Assembly: GCA_030037035.1 (NCBI GenBank) | Contig: JASHSA010000127.1 | Span: forward strand, 1 to 22,643 | Direction of reading: 5' to 3' | Origin: Thermoplasmata archaeon | GTDB lineage: Archaea > Thermoplasmatota > Thermoplasmata > Lutacidiplasmatales > UBA184 | DNA length: 22,643 nucleotides | Shown here: positions 22,018-22,643 of the stretch, piece after piece | Layout: each line of letters begins with the position of its first letter | Position numbering within the stretch: the first letter of the stretch is position 1 | Notes under the pieces: model-generated | Database searches by the model: none | The model's input: the letters and a program-made list of their open reading frames with translations, nothing else | What the model was told of the DNA's origin: nothing | Made by a program: the position numbers and the translations under genes

Positions 22018-22386
22018 TCAGAGGTGCGGCAGCAGACGCGAAGCGCCGCCGCTCGACCAGAGCACCCACGCCTCCCCGAGCAGCGCCGTCGCGCCGAGGA
22101 AGATCACCCCGATCGCCGCCCAGGACGGCTTGCGGGTGAGGTAGAAGTGCGGGCTGAGCGGGTTGAGGCGGGTCGACAGGAACGAGAGCCCCGAGAGCAG
22201 CAGCACGACGCCGAGCAGCGCGGGCACGAGCAGCGAATCCTTCGCGAAGTAGAGGCCGGCCCCGACGAGGACGACCGCGACCGGGATCGCCGCGTGCGAG
22301 CGCTCGCTCCGGGGGGCCTCGAGCCGCTCGGCGCGGGGGGGCGCAGGGCGCCGGTAGCCCCGCGGGAGCTCGCGGTAGCCGTCCAC
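22018..22386 (-). CDS. Small three-helix membrane protein of unknown function
   Basis: About 122 residues from GTG 22386. After a short Pro/Arg-rich cytoplasmic start (YRELPRGYRRPAPPRAERLEAPRSERSH region), two closely spaced hydrophobic helices (AAIPVAVVLVGAGLYFA and LLVPALLGVVLLLSGLSFL) are followed by a polar loop (TRLNPLSPHFYLTRKPSW) and a third helix (AAIGVIFLGATALLGEAWVLW). No family is recognised. The open frame continues upstream past 22489 (an ATG there), but that extension is low-complexity Gly/Arg/Ser, so I prefer the GTG, with little certainty. The gene is convergent with nadA, only 8 nt between stops. Confidence 0.5.
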   Translation of the reverse strand: MDGYRELPRGYRRPAPPRAERLEAPRSERSHAAIPVAVVLVGAGLYFAKDSLLVPALLGVVLLLSGLSFLSTRLNPLSPHFYLTRKPSWAAIGVIFLGATALLGEAWVLWSSGGASRLLPHL

Positions 22387-22643
22387 GCGGAGCCATCGCC
22401 CCGAAGCGGTAGATGAGCTCGTTCCTCGACCGGAAGCGGCGCCCGCCGTGCATCGACAGCCACAAGAACCCCCTCGCGGTCCGGCACGCATGGCCCCGTC
22501 CCCGGCACGGCCCCCGTGCCCCGCCGCGGGCCCGGCTCCGCCGGCCCCGCTCGCGCCGCCGACGCCCAAGCCCCGGCTCTCGAGCCCCCGGCGTACCGTG
22601 CGCATCCTCTCGCCCCTCCCGGCGCGTGCGTCAACTGCGGGAG
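22387..22643. other. Unresolved right edge
   Basis: On the plus strand, ATG 22413 opens a frame starting MSSFLDRKRRPPC, and another frame ends at the window edge with a C-x2-C motif (ACVNCG) preceded by Pro/Ala-rich sequence. Either may be the start of a gene that continues outside, possibly a zinc-ribbon protein with a Pro-rich linker. Composition is extremely GC-rich, so all frames stay open by chance. No call is made. Confidence 0.2.

Overview
The window is very GC-rich (mid-70s to 80% in the coding lines I counted) and archaeal. It carries the PolD DNA polymerase large subunit, an archaeal-type FtsZ, the RNase P protein Pop5/Rnp2, PurP, a type-IV-pilin-like surface protein and an intron-containing tRNA. 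Several genes have AT-rich, TATA-like boxes about 25-35 nt before the start codon, as expected for leaderless archaeal transcripts. PolD together with FtsZ points to a euryarchaeal lineage. My best guess is an uncultured, high-GC, terrestrial Thermoplasmatota; this is inferred from gene content, not from a marker tree.

Layout. (1) 1-1212, minus: a bifunctional PurH cut by the left edge, divergent from a pilin-like secreted/anchored protein (1360-2304, plus). (2) 2335-3772, minus: ftsZ followed by the overlapping RNase P gene. (3) 3773-6035: a zone of lower GC (about 60-65%) with a hairpin, a two-gene DprA plus phosphoribosyltransferase cassette (minus), and about 650 nt without a convincing gene. 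It looks like acquired material. (4) 6036-7389: a Nudix hydrolase (minus) and a divergent CADD/TenA-like haem-oxygenase-fold di-iron protein (plus). (5) 7467-10823: PolD large subunit, then a tRNA-Arg(TCG) interrupted in its T-loop by a 26-nt intron. (6) 10977-11797, minus: a winged-helix regulator whose frame is broken at a run of seven G, followed by a start-less ORF that probably encodes its C-terminal domain. (7) 11900-15464, plus: a three-subunit xanthine dehydrogenase family hydroxylase. (8) 15445-17786, plus: purP and a glycine-cleavage T-protein homologue. (9) 17811-22009, plus: a STAND-like TPR ATPase, nadC and nadA. (10) 22018-22386, minus: a small membrane protein; the last 250 nt are unresolved.

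How they fit together. Purine synthesis (PurH, PurP), C1/folate use (the AICAR transformylase domain of PurH, GcvT, the possible pABA-forming CADD homologue), possible purine or aldehyde oxidation (the Mo hydroxylase) and NAD synthesis (NadA, NadC) make this a nucleotide/cofactor neighbourhood. PurH and PurP together are notable because both can carry out AICAR formylation.

The observations most worth following are the T-loop tRNA intron with a perfect bulge-helix-bulge, the DprA-PRTase island, the G7 frame break in the regulator, and the CADD homologue with all metal ligands and the sacrificial Tyr conserved.
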